From NCBI GenBank assembly GCA_041484845.1, contig JBGPIK010000422.1, positions 1 to 5,863 on the forward strand: DNA of 5,863 bases. Reading direction: 5' to 3'. Under the pieces are notes generated by a model. The model was not told the DNA's origin. It made no database searches and saw nothing but the letters and a program-made list of their open reading frames with translations. The position numbers and the translations under genes are program-made. The first letter of the stretch is position 1. Every line of letters begins with the position of its first letter. This DNA comes from JBGPIK01 sp041484845. GTDB taxonomy: Bacteria > Desulfobacterota > Binatia > UBA9968. Shown here piece after piece: positions 5,145 to 5,863 of the stretch.

Positions 5145-5863
5145 ATGAAAATTATGTTCTTGAATAAGGCGCCCAAGGCCGTTTACGATGTCGCAGAGAT
5201 AGAGAAGCTTTTGAACAGTTATGCTTCTCCCGGCACTCGGGTGGAGGTGAGCTTTCCCGATGATTTCGAGGGCTCGCGGGTCGAGCAGGTGCTCGGCAGC
5301 CAGATGATGCTCAACGGCCTCGATCACATCATGGAAGCCCCCGCCATCATCCGCAAGATCGTCTGGGCCTCGGAAAACGGCTACGATGCGGTGATTCAAA
5401 GCAATACTTTTGATCCCGGCGTCGATGGCGCCCGGCTGTGCGTTTCCATCCCCGTTATCGGTCCATTTCGCACGACCATCCACGTGGTGGCCAACCTCGT
5501 CGATCGGATCGGCATCATCGTCCCGCTCGCGGCGCACATTCCTTACACGTGGCGGCTGCTGCGCACGATGGGCATGGATGGGTTTGTCACAGGTATCAAA
5601 ACTCTCAATGTCTACGGTCCGGACCTCAAGCAACGCCGCCAGTTGATCACCGAGAAGACCGCCGGGCTGGTTCGCGCGCTGGTCGATGAAACCGGAGCGC
5701 AGGGAGTGCTGCCCTTGGGCGGGGCGCTCATTCCCTATGTGGTGGACCCGGCGGAAGTTCAGAGGATGACGAACGTGCAGGTATTTAACACCAAGGCGGT
5801 CTCGATCCGCTTCGCCGAAATGTGCGTAGCGCTGGGGCTGAGCCACAGCCAGCTCACCTACCC
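5145..5863 (+). CDS. Asp/Glu/hydantoin racemase family protein (3' end outside window)
   Basis: Starting at 5145, 239 complete codons are visible and the frame is still open at the window end. AAGGA at 5133-5137, 7 nt before the ATG, supports the start. The protein looks like the hydantoin racemase branch of the Asp/Glu racemase superfamily, cytoplasmic enzymes that invert a stereocentre using two cysteines. Visible parts are an N-terminal MKIMFLNKAP strand, the ENGYDAVIQSNTFDPGVDGA segment (77-96) equivalent to the racemase CFxDPG loop, an IPVIGP strand (102-107), VANLVDRIGIIVPLAAHIP (115-133) and the second loop VLPLGGALIPY (188-198). Where hydantoin racemases have Cys in the CFxDPG and GCAG motifs, this protein has Asn87 and Gly193. 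Its cysteines (99 and 227) are elsewhere. The fold assignment is good; racemase activity is doubtful. The antisense strand is also open here (5097-5846) but encodes nothing recognisable. Confidence 0.75.
   Translation, partial: MKIMFLNKAPKAVYDVAEIEKLLNSYASPGTRVEVSFPDDFEGSRVEQVLGSQMMLNGLDHIMEAPAIIRKIVWASENGYDAVIQSNTFDPGVDGARLCVSIPVIGPFRTTIHVVANLVDRIGIIVPLAAHIPYTWRLLRTMGMDGFVTGIKTLNVYGPDLKQRRQLITEKTAGLVRALVDETGAQGVLPLGGALIPYVVDPAEVQRMTNVQVFNTKAVSIRFAEMCVALGLSHSQLTY

Noticed and set aside
5097..5846. 249-codon open frame on the minus strand
   Set aside because: It is antisense to the hydantoin-racemase-like gene, which has a ribosome binding site and family motifs; the antisense protein has none.

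Overview
This is a moderately GC-rich bacterial window (high 50s percent by eye) with seven plus-strand protein genes or gene fragments and one short minus-strand gene. The gene content is a nitrile hydratase locus, amino-acid-racemase-like enzymes and a solitary NMT1/SsuA-type substrate-binding protein. Together with degenerate intergenic repeats, this resembles genomes of uncultivated soil bacteria (Binatia/'Deltaproteobacteria', Rokubacteria or Entotheonella type). That placement is inference only; no marker gene is present.

Layout. 1-306 is the C-terminal part of a nitrile hydratase beta subunit. It overlaps by 8 nt the nitrile hydratase accessory/activator gene (299-697). After a 58-nt convergent gap, a 49-codon VapB-like antitoxin gene lies on the minus strand (756-905), with no toxin gene beside it. 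An ornithine cyclodeaminase/mu-crystallin family gene follows (991-2097). The 274-nt gap after it holds two blocks of a degenerate 9-nt periodic repeat in opposite orientation and a small GC-rich hairpin. Next are a Lin0512-family protein of unknown function (2372-2716) and a good promoter candidate (2810-2836). The promoter precedes an arylmalonate-decarboxylase/maleate-isomerase-like protein of the Asp/Glu racemase superfamily (2863-3618). A secreted substrate-binding protein follows (3822-4835), then a 309-nt gap without a recognisable gene, and finally a hydantoin-racemase-like protein cut by the window end (5145-5863).

How they may work together. Nitrile hydratase turns nitriles into amides in the cytoplasm, and the accessory protein helps load its metal. 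The later genes look like small-molecule catabolism: an NAD(P)-type imine/amino-acid enzyme, two Asp/Glu racemase-superfamily proteins and a periplasmic binding protein. Gaps of 146-309 nt between the later genes argue for several transcription units, not one tight operon. The most notable feature is that both racemase-superfamily proteins lack the cysteines used for catalysis in this superfamily, and they bracket the binding protein. They may define a cysteine-independent branch with different chemistry, or a binding role.
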